From NCBI GenBank assembly GCA_013399115.1, contig VXAA01004006.1, positions 482,509-546,508 on the forward strand: DNA of 64,000 nt, in the 5' to 3' direction. Positions 1 through 11,760 of this stretch are shown here, one piece after another. The first letter of the stretch is position 1. Every line of letters begins with the position of its first letter. The notes under the pieces were generated by a model, which was not told the DNA's origin, did no database searches, and worked only from the letters and a program-made list of their open reading frames with translations. The position numbers were made by a program, and so were the translations under genes. Source of the DNA: Anseranas semipalmata. Taxonomy: Eukaryota; Chordata; Aves; Anseriformes; Anseranatidae.

Positions 1-3000
1 GGATAAACCCAGGAACCTTCTATACCATCTTCTTTTAGTCACTAAGCTCTAGGGACAAACACAGAGTTTTGTTTGTTTGGTAGGGCTTATTTTTGTTTTT
101 ATTTTAAATCTGCAGTTTTTCCTAAGCACTTTTCCCAGATGTTTTGCAGGCTGAAAAATTGCAAGTAGACTTGGGATGATGTACAAATGGAATGCAAAGA
201 CAAGCAAGAAGTCCAAATGGTCTATTCCTCAGTATCTCTTGAGCACAAGATGGTCTCACCTCTACAGGACCTTCTCCTGTGTTAGCAGATCTAAGACACC
301 ATCAAGAATAAGGCAAGGAGGAATCCATAAACAGTGAGCATGTTGACTGAATATCAGTGCAACCATACTATGAATTGTATTCAAGCCTACAGGCCTGGAA
401 AGGTATTTTCAATGTCTATTGTTATTTATGAAGATGTTTCTGAAGACACACAGAGTGTGCTGTTCCAGCGGGGGCAAATTGTTTCTTTAGGATTATTGAA
501 AAGTTACTAAATAAGAAGCTTTCTGTGTTTCCTCACAGCTGGGGACCAATTATTGTAACAGAATTAGAAAAGTTGGAGATTGGAAAAGAGAAATTCTCTG
601 ATTTGACATGGGTTCTATATATTATAGCTGGTGTGTGCAAAACAGGTCTGGGTTCTTTTGAAGTGCAAGACACTAACTATCTCTGACTGTCTCAGCAATA
701 TTTTGAGCTTTACATTGAGCTGAGTGCTCAAATCCTGGAAGGTTGCATTGGGAGGCCAATCCCTTGGGACATCCTTGGTGTCAAATTCTTTGAGGACACT
801 TGAGTGGACTATGCAAAGGGATCACTTAATGTGTCACAGGGAGGTGACATTTACCTTCCGTAGGGCACCAAGAGGACAATATTTTATAAGACTGCCCAAT
901 TTATGTTTCTTCAGGAAAAAAAAAAAGTAATAAAAAATAAATCCAAACATAACCACAATGCAGTTTTAAGAGGCTTGAGCTGCTGATTCAAGAAGGGGAT
1001 GCCTAAAATACACATCACAGGTGAAATGTCGGCACCATGAAAATCAGCAAGAAAATATCCTAGTGACTGCACTGGGACTGTGTCCACACAGTCTGTCCAG
1101 ACAAAGACAGTATAAACACCAGAGGCTCAATTGTCCCTGAGCTAACAGTGCACAGTTGTTTAAGAGCAGGAAGTGGCCCACCCTTTTCCCACCTTTGTAC
1201 ACCCATGCAGGGGTCAGACACAGTGTAGCTGCCATAAGGGCAAGCCTGATCCAAGCTAACGTCTGGCATAGGGTGACAGAGGCAGGAGATGGCAGAGCCG
1301 CTGCCCTCAAGCTCTCTGAATGATTGCAGAGGCGGTCACAAATGGGGCAAATGTGCGGTCAATCTGGGAACATGCCCTCTGGCTGAGCAGACCCACTCCA
1401 TCAGTTGCCTTGGACAAACTGGCTTAAACCACTGCTCAAGCCACAGTTTTCTTTCTTAGAGTGTAAAGTCAATACTCAAGGGAAGGAAAGGTTTCAATGG
1501 TTGCCCTTATAAGGGGAAAAAGTCCAAGGAAGCAAAAGTACCACTGCCATTGACACAACACACCCCACCTTCTTCCAGTACCTTTTGCCACCATAACAGG
1601 ATCCCAAAGTGGTTGTTTTCAATTCAGGACTGAGGTGATTTCATCCTTTACACTGATTATCTGAGTAAGCAAGCACATAGTTCTTTCATTCTTCATATTT
1701 GTCTTGATTATTCACCTTTGGTAATGGAATATATAACAGGTGAGGGAAGGTGTGAGGTCACTGCCAGGGAATGCTTCCACAGGAAAAGTGAAATACAGGT
1801 ACAAAAATCAAAAACAATGATGAAAGAGAAAATGCATTTTTTCACTCCTTCTTAGCTTAAAAATTCAAGGCAAAAACAGTTCCCCAGCCTTCTACAGGAG
1901 CTCTCTACAGATTAAGCACTGTGAAGCCCCCATCTTGGGAGTAGCAGGAGAAGGCACTGAGAGCTGAATCTCCATGCCACATAGACATACACACATTTAA
2001 ATCGGGTTGTGGTTTTCTTAATATGCAAAGATCCTTAAGTCAGTTCCAGCTCAACTCATCAGTTCCAGCTAATTTTCAAGCTAAGGGCTCTAATAAGCAG
2101 ACTCAAGAGCATAAGGGCAAATTTAGCTGCAACCAATTTGCCTCTGGAACTTCCTTTGAATACATTTGCATAGTCTGTGTTCACAAAGCTACATAAAACA
2201 TGCCTTGCCAGCTGCTGGTGTGCCTCTCAGCCTGGCATGCTGCTGTAGCTGCTGAATATCTGCTAAAGCCTTGACAATGTGCTTACAGTCATTCACCTTT
2301 CCTTTACTTGATACTAAGTGTATCCCCCTATAATGAGGGTGGGTGTGCAACAAATGTCTGGAATAATGATGATTTAGCCACTGGACAGGCCGCATGAGGG
2401 TGGAGGGCTCATTGCCTCACGTCACTGTGCTGCAACCTTGACCTGATGGTAGGATATCTGAGTAAGAACGTAGAGCAATCGCTACCACCCGGACTTGGCT
2501 TCCCCACTGCAGCACGGTGCCAAATTTGATAGTCTCTTTGGTGATCCAGCCACATGCCCATTAAGACAAGTTTATTTTAAAGAGGTCAGATAGCAGCTGA
2601 TGGGTGATGGGAATCTTTTAGTATTCGCAAAACAGGCAGGGTTTGAATGAACAATCTACAGATGCAAATGTCAGCAGATGTATTCACAATACTTTGTGCT
2701 AGAGTCTTCCTGAACTTTGGGTACTTGATGTTTGGTGCCTAATTATATTCATTACAGCAGTGCATTACTTACAGCATATCGGGATCCAGGGATCCCAGTC
2801 AGATTCAGAGCCCCATTGTGCCAGCTGCCACACGAGGACCAATGTCAGTTGTGGTAGATCATACGAGCTAAGGCCCTGCAAACTCTTACCCATGTGCTGA
2901 ACTTTCTGTACAGTTATAACTTCACTTGGTTCAGTCTGATCTGTGCAGATATGCACCTCTATTGTGTTCTAGTTCATTATCTATTTAACACCTATTGAAA

Positions 3001-6000
3001 TCTCTGCAACTGCTTAAAAACATAAAGTAAATCATGCGCATAAATGTTTGTAGAATGTGAGGCTTCATAAAGACCAGCAGCAATACAGGCAGAGGAAAGC
3101 CTAAGAGAGAGGGAAGATAAAAGTAACCATAAAGGGAACTTGTGATTACATAGACTAGCTACATACATAATTTGTGGGCTTTGTGGTTTGGGAATTCTGT
3201 TTGTTTAATGTAAATGAGCAAGAGAATTTAAAGAATCTCTGCCACCTACTGAAGCTGAGAACTGCAATGTTGTAGGCCTCACCCCGTGCATTTATAAGTC
3301 CTTCCTTGTTCATCAAAACACTTGGCCACATTTTGCACACTAACAGGAAAATACCAAATAGTGTGTTTTCTGTAAGAACCGGGGGCCACTTGCCTGCAGC
3401 CTCCCAAATAAACATGCTGTCCCCCAAATACTCCTGCAAAACGAACATAAGCAGGGAGGACTCCTGTGAGGTTTGGGGGTGTTTTTTCTTTCAATACTTG
3501 AGAATTCTTTTCTGCATTACTTGACTAGCTCTAACCAAAAGCCACCTTTGGGAATGTTCTGTATTCAGAGTCTAATTTAGATGTACCCAATTTAGATGCA
3601 AGTTCTCACCATGCATCACTTTTAGAACAAGTCTCTTTGTAAGCTGTTGACAGAAAATGTTTATAGTCCTATTATACTCGAGTAAAAAATGCGAACTGAG
3701 TAATGGATGTAATATCTTTTCCTTTGGTTTACTTGAGTTTATTTCCCCGTTGTGCAAAGTTTTGTCCAGATTTTTAAACAAATTCACTTTGTCTTGACTC
3801 ATCCTTTTTATTCTCCATGAACAGTTTAACAAGCTAAAGTTTGGAGAGCTGCAGAGCGCGTCTCCTTTGGAGTGATCTAGACAATATTTCCAGGGAACCA
3901 GGATTCCTAAAACCAATTATGTTAATCAGAAATGTGTTGCAACTCCTCTGCTTTGGGAACACTGAGATAACAGGTTACCTTTAACTTACTGACACACTTT
4001 GAATATTGACTACTGAATACTTGCAACAATTTACACGTTGCTATCAGCTATTTGTAGTGCTCAGCAAACAGAATAAAGAAGGTGAAACTCTGAATGATTT
4101 TTTTACCAGTTCTTTACAGGTCTAAAAAGTCTTACTTTACAAAGAGTTTCTATACTTGCTAAGGCTAAGCATACACTGAAGATAAGCATAAGCCTGAATG
4201 CTTTGCTGAATTCATACTTGGTTGGGTATGTTTTTGCAGTTTTTCCTAATCTGGCCCACAGCTAACAGCTGACTAGCGATACTGAGCGTAACAACCAGGG
4301 CACCAGGGAGTGTGTGGATGCTATTTTTGACCCACTTAAAGTGATTGCTATTCACATTTTGTGTCAGTTACAACATGTTACCATGATACAGAGACTCTAC
4401 AAACAGTCCCAAGCTATCTTCTTGATTTAAGGACACCTCACTTTCTTGTATGTTTCCAGAGCCCTTTAGCTTTTTACCTTGCTTGGTAGCTTTCTTTTCA
4501 CCCCAGCCTGCCAGGTCAGCTGATCTCATTGAATATCGATATGTGAAACGAACAAGTCTTCCCTTTACTTAACATGGGTCTTGTTTGCTCTTCCTGGCAC
4601 TGGACAAGTATTACGTCTGCAGGGAGGGTTAGCTTTTAATCTGCGTGTTATTGTAACATGTCTCCATCAAGATAGAGGCATGCCCCAGCAGGACAAGGTG
4701 CTGTGAAAGTTCAGGTTGTTGCTGTTAGCTTCCAGCAAAGGAAATTATTTTTCAGCCACCCATGTTGAATTGCCAGTGGCCAACACAGAACCCTTTTGTC
4801 AAAAAAAACCTACTGGACCATTGCTATTTACAATGCCTAAGATGCAGTCCAGCCAAATGAGGAAATCAAAGGCAAAACCTTGAGTTTCTTACTGAAGGCT
4901 TGACCTTGTTAAGTTTGCCTCATGTGAGAAATCTTCCTTTATGGTATTAGTCCTATTGATTTGAACATGAGCCCAATCCTTTTCCTACTGAAATTCCCAC
5001 TGAATAGAGCTAGGAGAAGCCAAAATTTATGGATTACACCAGTGAAAGAATATGCTATGAGCGGGCATTACAGGCTTTGGGAGGAACAGAACAGAGTACA
5101 GTCCACAGTTATAAAACACAGGATCATGCTTTTAAACCAAACACTGGGTCCTTACAAACTTCACCTTGGGAATGAGTGGGAGGGAGGCTGTCAAGGCTAA
5201 GTCAACGCCGTATTGCAACACACCTGTGCCATAACTTCTGGTGACGTTCTCCCAGCGTACCTGCCTGTTGACAAACCCCACTTTCTGAAGGGTTTTATGA
5301 CCTTTGCATACAAGCCTTGCTCTTTCCAACAAAAGCAAATGCAGCTCCCAGCTCACGAGGAAAAGACACTTAGATTATGACAACCTGCTGACACACATGA
5401 TAAAAGTGTTTTTACAACTCAAAATAGTCAGAATACCCCTATGAAATATTCTTTCTCACACAACATGCTGTTTTCTCATTATGTGTGTTGACATTTTTCA
5501 GACTGACCTCTGCTAGATATTTTGTTCCGGAGTCCCCATTTAGTGGAACATTTAAACAATAACACTTTGAAGCATGCTCAGTCTCTCTTTTGAAGTACAT
5601 TCAGGCTCTGCCCTAGGGTCAGCAGGCGCATTCCAGCAATGATGCACAGACCATCTGCTGTACAAGTTTAAATCCCACTGGTCCTATACCTAGAGGTACT
5701 AACATGTTGCATAACTCGCACTGAAAAACAGCCTGTGAGTTCAGATGTGCTCTGGATTTATTCCTATAGTTCTCTTATCCTCCCGCTGGAGGGCCTGCGC
5801 ACAGTAACCTTTGAGTGTGGTTTCTGAGGACTACAAATTAATGAGATAAATAATAAGAAATGACATTAAGTTCCTGTATTCAAAACCTTTATTTTCCTTT
5901 GCTCATTTACACCCTGGCTCTGTGATTCACAGAGCTTAGTGTCTGGCATCTCATTTAGGTACCTTCTTATTCCAGACTTCTCACTTAGTAGACTCTGGCT

Positions 6001-6249
6001 AAATTAACCTAAATAATGGTCTGTGGCTTAGTGTCAATTGATGAGCAAGGGAAAACCAGGATAGTGCAATATGAAGGGTGAGTTTTCCAAGACAATGTCC
6101 ATGATTCAGATGACCAGCAACCATTTACTTGGGTAGGAATCTGGCATCAAAAACAGGACAAAATCTCTGCCAAAATATGCCTTTGTCTATATATTTTATC
6201 CATTGTGCTTTAATGTTAACCAGTCATTATTAAACTTAACAATGTATTG
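1..6249. other. Unique non-coding sequence, no gene seen
   Basis: No recognisable exon, RNA gene or young repeat is visible. Open frames here are short (longest 114 codons, minus strand, near 3572-3916), show no splice-site framing or recognisable domain, and overlap other frames. A stretch at about 4970-5000 weakly resembles a dispersed old repeat described under findings. Probably intergenic or intronic. Confidence 0.6.
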
Positions 6250-6261
6250 GCTAAGGTTAAT

Positions 6262-6352
6262 GTATTTCAGACCCAAGCACTGTTGGTCTTATTGATGCTA
6301 TGTAAACATAGAAGAAGGAGTGGTTCCTGCCCTTGGGAGTTTAAAATCTAAA
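6262..6352 (+). repeat. Possible ancient amniote SINE-like repeat fragment
   Basis: The stretch contains the order GCTATGTAAACATAGAA, then GTTCCTGCCCTTGGGAG, then TTTAAAATCTAAAC. From memory of reptile and bird genomes, a very old MIR/CORE-SINE-like family has the same order of blocks (a TATGTAAACA block, a 'GTCCCTGCCC...GAG' block and an 'ACAATCTAAA' block). The match is diverged and the family name is not certain. A repeat-profile search would decide. Confidence 0.35.
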
Positions 6353-7841
6353 CTTGGACAATACACTTCAAACATATGGTATATCCTGCAGGCTGAATTA
6401 CCAAACTTCAATCAGCATTGGCCTTAACAATTAATTTATGTTGCACATATGTTCTGCATTTGGGGGCATTAGCCCTGAAGGGCCCCTTGGAGGAAATGTG
6501 AGTGTATGAACACACTGACCTTTTGATGATGGCAGAAGGACACAGCAGCAAGCAGGAGGACAGTCCAGACCTCTGGGATGGAGCATGACATGAGGGTAAG
6601 CATGAAAGAAGGACATAAATAGGGTACATAAGAGGGAGATCTGGAAGCCATGTAGGATAAGCAAAGGAGAACAGCCATAGGAGAGCAAGTTTTTTGAAGC
6701 AGCTCTAGCACTAGTTGAGCACCAAAATAAGTGGGCACATTTCCACTTTTCAGTATCTGTCACTTATTTAGATGCCTCCTTGGAAACTGAGCTCTCCGGA
6801 AAATCTGTCCTCAATGGTGGGTGCTGAGCACTAGACAATCTGGCCTGTTCATTTTCTCAGTATGTGGTTCATCTGTTCTAAGGAACAAGTCCTTCTGGAA
6901 ACATTAAAAAAAAAGGCAGAAAGAAGTGTGGGATATAGAAAAGCACTCAAGCTGCTTTGTGGGCTAATGATCAAGAAAGACAGAACAAGCAAATTTTCAT
7001 AAATCAGATGAAGTCAAATGTCGAGACACCGGACCCCTTACAAACATTGCGGTAGTCCAGGAAAGAGGGTTGTCTTGGGTTAAAACAGTGAGTCAGAGTC
7101 AGAAGATATGAATTGGATCATTTGCTTTATTTCCCTGCTCAAAATTTTCTTATTTGCCCAAAAATAAGAAGTGGAACAGGAAAATCTGCCCCGCTACCCT
7201 ACAGGAGAAAACTGTAAACGTTAGTTAGGATCAAAATACTGCCTCAGAAGGAAGAAGCAGCCCATGGGGTTGGAGAGAGATCCTCCAAGGCTATCTGCCT
7301 CCACAAAACAGTTGAAAACAACATAACGGTGCATGAGGGAACACAAAGCTGAAGAGCATAATGCAGGACACATTCCCATGTTCACCCTCCTGCCTGCCCT
7401 CCAGTGTCAGCAGGGCTGCAGGAACCCAGCCCCCAGCTGTGGAGGGACACGAAGCCCCCACTTGTTAGCCATGCCTCACAATGCAGCATGCCGTAGCCCT
7501 GGTGTTGGCCAGTCAACCTTTCAGGCACACCCGCTCAGACCTTGCTGTCATTTCTGATCTCCGTGAACCAAAGCAGTCACCTGCATAATGCACCTCTCTC
7601 TTTGCATCACCTCTGACCTTGTCCTTGCATCTCCCTCGTGGGATCCTGTAAGAGGATTGGGTGGCCCAGGAGGCAGCAACTCCACTATTTGAGCGCAAAA
7701 AGCCATGTTCATTAGCAGGCAGGCATCTTATAACCAGACATGGAAAAAAAAAGCGAGTGGATTTGCCATTAAAGCGGATATTCTTGGAGGTTTTCCTCAG
7801 TACAAGTCCCTCTTTTAAGCTAACAAAAGCAATTTAGAGAC
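6353..7841. other. Unique non-coding sequence
   Basis: Nothing supportable as a gene. The overlapping minus-strand open frames at 6408-6763 lie on top of each other in different frames, as expected by chance. A short A-run sits near 6905. Confidence 0.55.
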
Positions 7842-7888
7842 CTGTCCAGTAACTCCTGAGTTCCAGTCCCAGCTCTGACATGAACTCT
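7842..7888 (+). repeat. Possible fragment of the same ancient SINE-like family
   Basis: The sequence around AACTCCTGAGTTCCAGTCCC followed by AGCTCTGACA resembles the tRNA-proximal part of old amniote MIR/CORE-SINE-like repeats, whose usual order is 'ACTCCTGGGTTC', then 'TCCCAGCTCTGCCA'. It is short and diverged, so chance similarity cannot be excluded. The strand is the orientation in which the match reads. Confidence 0.3.
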
Positions 7889-9544
7889 GAAGCCAACATA
7901 ATCCTCTTGTTTCCTACTATAAGGCCTCAATCCTCCACTGCCATGAATCAGCCTAGCTCCTTTCACATAAGGTAGTGTTACACCGTTTGAAGATTTAATA
8001 CAGAAATTGGAGCACCATGGGACTGGGTCCTGCAGAAATACGCAGCAAAATCTCATCCCCAGAGATGTTTACACTCCACAACAGTAAGAGGTGTAATTGT
8101 GAGCTGTTCTCATGACATTTTAGGCCCATAGAGCAGTTACCTCCTGACAGGACATGTTCCTCTGAGATCCAAGCTTATAAGTGATGGATATCTCTCAGGA
8201 TAATTAACCACCTTCAGTTGCTGCTGCCAGAGAAGGGAGGGAGCTTTGCAGTGACCACTGCACAGCCATAGATTAAGTCTATGGAGGAGCTGCCAGAGAC
8301 TTGTTTGGTTCTCAATCCAGTTCAAAGGGACCGGGTCAGGAGCTGGTAATTACGCTAAAATTAAACAAGGTTCCTAGTTCACATCCATTGCCATTTTCTA
8401 GTTACGTTTGCCCTCTTCTTGGTAAACAGCAAACATTTTCTTGGAAACAGTCTCACTTCTTATGCCAGTGGCAAAATAAACCCCAGCTCATCATGGACAT
8501 GTCCTTTCCAAAGAATTACCACAAAAATGTCTGAAACCCTATAAAGGCTGTTAATGACTCTAAATCCCCATAAGACTTTTTTCTCCCTTCCTCTTCCCTC
8601 TTTTCTCCTTGCTCTGACGAGCTGGTGAGTTGGGAATGGTTTAAAATACCACAATAGCCATGGCAGGACATCAAGAAAGAAAAAGAAACAGCATTTTGAA
8701 ATACTTTGTGTAAGGCTCCAAGCACTTGAGATGGTGCTTAACTGACTGGACTTCACCACACAGCAGTCAGATGATCTCTGCAGCTTTGGGAAATAAGAGA
8801 AACTCTGGAGAAGGGTGGGGGGGAAACGGTCTCTGCCACATTGGTCTTTATTGTCTTATGGATTTTATCACAGTATTGTTCTTTATTTCCTGCTATTTAT
8901 AGGCTCTCATATTTTGTGCTGCTTTCATGTTTGTGTTATCTGCCTTCCCACGACATGTTTCACCCCAGCTCTTGCCTACAGCTGGATCCATAAAGGACAG
9001 GCCAATGGTTTTGAATGGCACATCAGGGCTCATCTCCTATCTCCGGGCAATGCATGTAAAATTTCCTTTTCTGAAGCACTAAGAAATCCACGATGGGTGA
9101 TTTAAATGATGGTGGTTGCTCTGCACACACTTACATAAAGGAGCCAACAGTTTGCCACTGGGCTTTTGGGTACAAAACAATGACATTTTTTAAGAGCGCT
9201 GGACAATAATTCTGGGTCTGTTTCCTCTAAAGGCCATGCTTTAAAATGGATTTAAACGATCAGCCCTTCAGTACATGACTTGATGATAAGCACTCTGGGA
9301 AACTTCACCTGAATTATTTTATAACTCTTGTCTTTGTGCGAGGTACTGCAGAGAGCGCGTGCTACAGGGGCTATTCTCATCCCAATTCCCTGTGATTTAG
9401 GGATGTAACTCCACCGACCTGAACCAGCAAAAGTGGAGTTAGTTCTGGTTTGAACCAGACAACAAGGTTTGTAAAAGTTGGGTCCCCTGCCCTATCAAAC
9501 TTACTGCCTAAAAGATGGCTCTGATAGGCCATGGGAATGGAAGT
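7889..9544. other. Unique non-coding sequence
   Basis: No exon-like block or repeat was recognised. The largest open frames (about 96-99 codons near 8460-9105) are not bounded by consensus splice signals and have no recognisable domain. Confidence 0.5.
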
Positions 9545-9578
9545 AAATATAGGTTTATTATAAATATAGGTCTATTAT
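9545..9578. repeat. 17-bp tandem duplication abutting CR1
   Basis: Two 17-bp units lie head to tail: AAATATAGGTTTATTAT and AAATATAGGTCTATTAT, differing at one base. The second unit runs directly into the CR1 fragment. It may be a local tandem duplication at the CR1 junction. CR1 elements do not normally make long target duplications, so it is unlikely to be a simple insertion signature. Confidence 0.85.
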
Positions 9579-9645
9579 AGGTTGGACTAGGTGATCTTGA
9601 AGGTCTCTTCCAACCTAAATGATTCTGTGATTCTGTGATTCTGTA
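9579..9645 (+). mobile_element. CR1 LINE, 5'-truncated 3' end
   Basis: This is the 3' terminus of a chicken-repeat-1 (CR1) non-LTR retrotransposon. It begins at AGGTTGGACTAGGTGATCTT, continues through GAAGGTCTCTTCCAACCTAA, and ends in the octamer-type tail ATTCTGTG repeated about three times (9622-9644), the classic CR1 3' end instead of poly(A). Only about 67 bp survive, which is typical of severe 5' truncation. The hairpin-forming pair GGTTGGA / TCCAACC is intact. It is the best single clue that the host is a bird. No coding sequence remains. Confidence 0.92.
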
Positions 9646-9814
9646 AAAATGGGAGAGGTACAGAATAATGCTTAAATCACTGAGGTCAGTAATTTACTCC
9701 TATCAGTGTCCTTGTACCTCACCCCACAGCAGTCTCCAGGCAGCTGAAACACCAAATCCAGGCACAAAGCAAAAACCAGGCTGCTGGTTAGGTGGGATGA
9801 ACTGAGGGATTTAC

Positions 9815-9965
9815 CCCAAAGTGGTCCTTTTCCTGCACTTAGTGGGTAGCAGTAAGTCTCTCCATCAATCCACAGCTTGCACCGTTTCTCCTCGTGTGCA
9901 GAGCAGCCTGCCTTGGAAGCAACCATGCAGCTCAATGCCAGTAACAATAGGGAAAAACCCTTAAC
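9815..9965 (-). CDS. Candidate internal exon, signal-peptide-like, function unknown
   Basis: On the minus strand a pyrimidine-rich 3' splice site (CCTCTCTGTTTAG, AG at 9966-9967) opens a 151-nt block with no stop. The block ends at a GGG|GTAAAT donor (GT at 9813-9814). The frame starts on a codon boundary, giving 50 codons plus one base. The peptide starts VKGFSLLLLALSCMVASKAG, a hydrophobic run ending in small residues like a secretion signal. A Cys-containing part follows (key residues C-x8-C-x9-C, including WIDGETYCYP). No ATG lies at the head of the block, so a start codon would have to be in an upstream exon or is absent. I do not recognise the family. It could be an exon of a small secreted Cys-rich protein, a decayed exon, or chance. 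It sits 170 bp from a CR1 fragment. Confidence 0.28.
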
Positions 9966-11099
9966 CTAAACAGAGAGGAACGGTGAACCCTACTTTGGGA
10001 CCCTTTCACAATAAGTATCCAGCAGCAGCTGTGGGCTGCTGGGAATTACAAAGAAAATGAAACACTTTCTTTGAGATGGAGACAGGCATGGACAGCTTTT
10101 GATAACTGGATTTTTGGGCAAGTTGCTGACCACTTTGTGACCTGTAGGTTGGTGTAAAAGGGCCTCAGAACATCATTCTTCCATGCTGCAGAGCAGCATA
10201 AATGCTCCCATGTGTCAATGAGAGTCACTCCTTTTTGCCTCAAATTGTGTCTCTTCTGGAAAGATCCCTTGGAAAAAGAGGCAGAATTTTTCTGTAAGCA
10301 CTGTGAAGTGCAGATTTCTTATTCAGACAGTTTGACACAGGTTTCCACAGTTATCCTTGACTCTCTATAGCAGCCAGACTGAAAGAGGAGACTTGAAGGA
10401 AACAGAGAGCATCTATGATGCACCAGACTGAGCAAAGATAAAGCACAGTGCAAGGAGAGATTCAGAGGTGGCCAAGTGCATGCTCACATTAGTAAGTCCT
10501 GGGATTCTTTCTAAGGTGATGCTAAGAAGCAAATTTAGTTCAATCCACAAACATCACTAAAGCAAATGCCTTGCCTCCCAGGTGCCAGTGAGTCCCAAAA
10601 GTCATCATTTAAATTTTTTAGTGGCTATCACAGTGAAATAATCCATTTCACCAAATGCAAACAATATGGGGAAAACTATGTGGCAATCCTTTTTCAGGGT
10701 GGGAGAAAAAATTTGCCGCTAGGAACTCCACAAGGCTGGAAACCAGAGGCCAGACCAACTCTCATCCCATCTGAGAAACAATTAAAAGTGTGAAACCAAA
10801 GGTTTCCAGCAGAGACTGCTGCAGAGGCTTAACCGGTACTGTGGCTCTAGAGCAATTGCTGTAAAAACATAGCTGGCTCTCCCAAAAAGTGTCGAGTGCC
10901 TTGGTGTCTGTGGGGCTCAGCATGGATGGGGGTTGTTACTCCTCCCAAGCCCAGCAATTATGTTCTCTTTCTGCCTTTTGTTTTGGCTGATGAAAACCTG
11001 ACTGTTTTCAGTTCAGTGGCTGGTACGAGCCAACTCCTGTTTATCTTCTAAGAAACGCTTTTCAGTGTGTCATCAGATCCTCTCTTGCCACCACCTAAG
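9966..11099. other. Unique non-coding sequence
   Basis: No supportable gene. The open frames at 10046-10243 (minus) and 10566-10793 (plus) are under 80 codons and lack splice framing. Confidence 0.5.
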
Positions 11100-11477
11100 G
11101 CGCATTGACAGGTTGTGGTAATTTTCCAGTCAGACTCTGAAATGGTTATTCACACTTTTATCGTGGCAAGATTAGATTATTGTAATTCTTTATTGGCTGG
11201 CTTCCCAAACCAGGCTCTGCACAAACTCCAGATGGTGTGAAATGTGGCCGGCAGGATTTGAGTTAAGAAGGGATGGTCTCATCCATTCTGTTAAAACCTC
11301 TACCTTGGCAACTGGTTAGACATCCAATTGATTTCAAAACTGTCCCTTTTCCCTCTGTGCACGGCTGAGGTCAGGGCTGTCAGCAATCTCTTAATTCGTT
11401 ATATTCCTGAGTACGTTACCCACTACCTGGTAAATAATTCTCTGAAGAGCGGTTTTGAGGAGGTGAGGGTAGCTTAA
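11100..11477 (+). mobile_element. L2-like LINE reverse transcriptase remnant
   Basis: One plus-strand frame (codons at positions divisible by 3) reads for about 126 codons with four in-frame stops (including TGA 11238, TGA 11259, TAA 11292) and no visible frameshift. It includes MVIHTFIVARLDYCNSLLAG, followed by FPNQALHKLQMV and NVAGRI. The key DYCNSLL is at 11175-11195. It then runs HPFC..NLYL, an LDIQLISKL block, and PEYVTHYL. This matches the C-terminal part of ORF2 reverse transcriptase in L2-type LINEs: the 'HAFVTSRLDYCNSLL-GLP...LQ-VQNAAAR' block, the 'L-WLPV--RI-FKIL' block and the 'PSY' block. The copy is old and dead. It differs from CR1, whose equivalent motif is different. Confidence 0.8.
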
Positions 11478-11564
11478 ACCTGATTTCCATCTGCTTGCTC
11501 TCCTCTAAAGCCTGCACAAAAGCTGGGCGGGATACAGCAACTACACCCTTTGCAAACATTAGAT

Positions 11565-11760
11565 GAGAGCGTGAGGCAGCGATGGGCACTCCTGCTCTTA
11601 CTGCTCCAGCGCCGCAGCCTGAAGAAGCCCCCGCACACCCGCAGCTGCCTCCGGCGTCAGGCAGCAAAACACGGCCCTCCTCCAGGCACGGCTGGGGAAA
11701 GGGCAATGCCGCGATGGAGGGTGTCTGCCCGCGGTTCTCACCTGCCGGCCTGATCCCACA
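11565..11760. promoter_or_regulatory. Small CpG-rich block
   Basis: About 195 bp is clearly richer in GC and CpG than its surroundings, with clusters such as CAGCGCCGCAGC, CTCCGGCGTC and CTGCCCGCGG. My hand count gives roughly 14 CpG, close to the island threshold for this composition. Long open frames on both strands here (231 codons minus, 138 plus) follow from the low stop density of GC-rich DNA. I see no TATA box or first-exon donor that fixes a direction. Confidence 0.4.
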
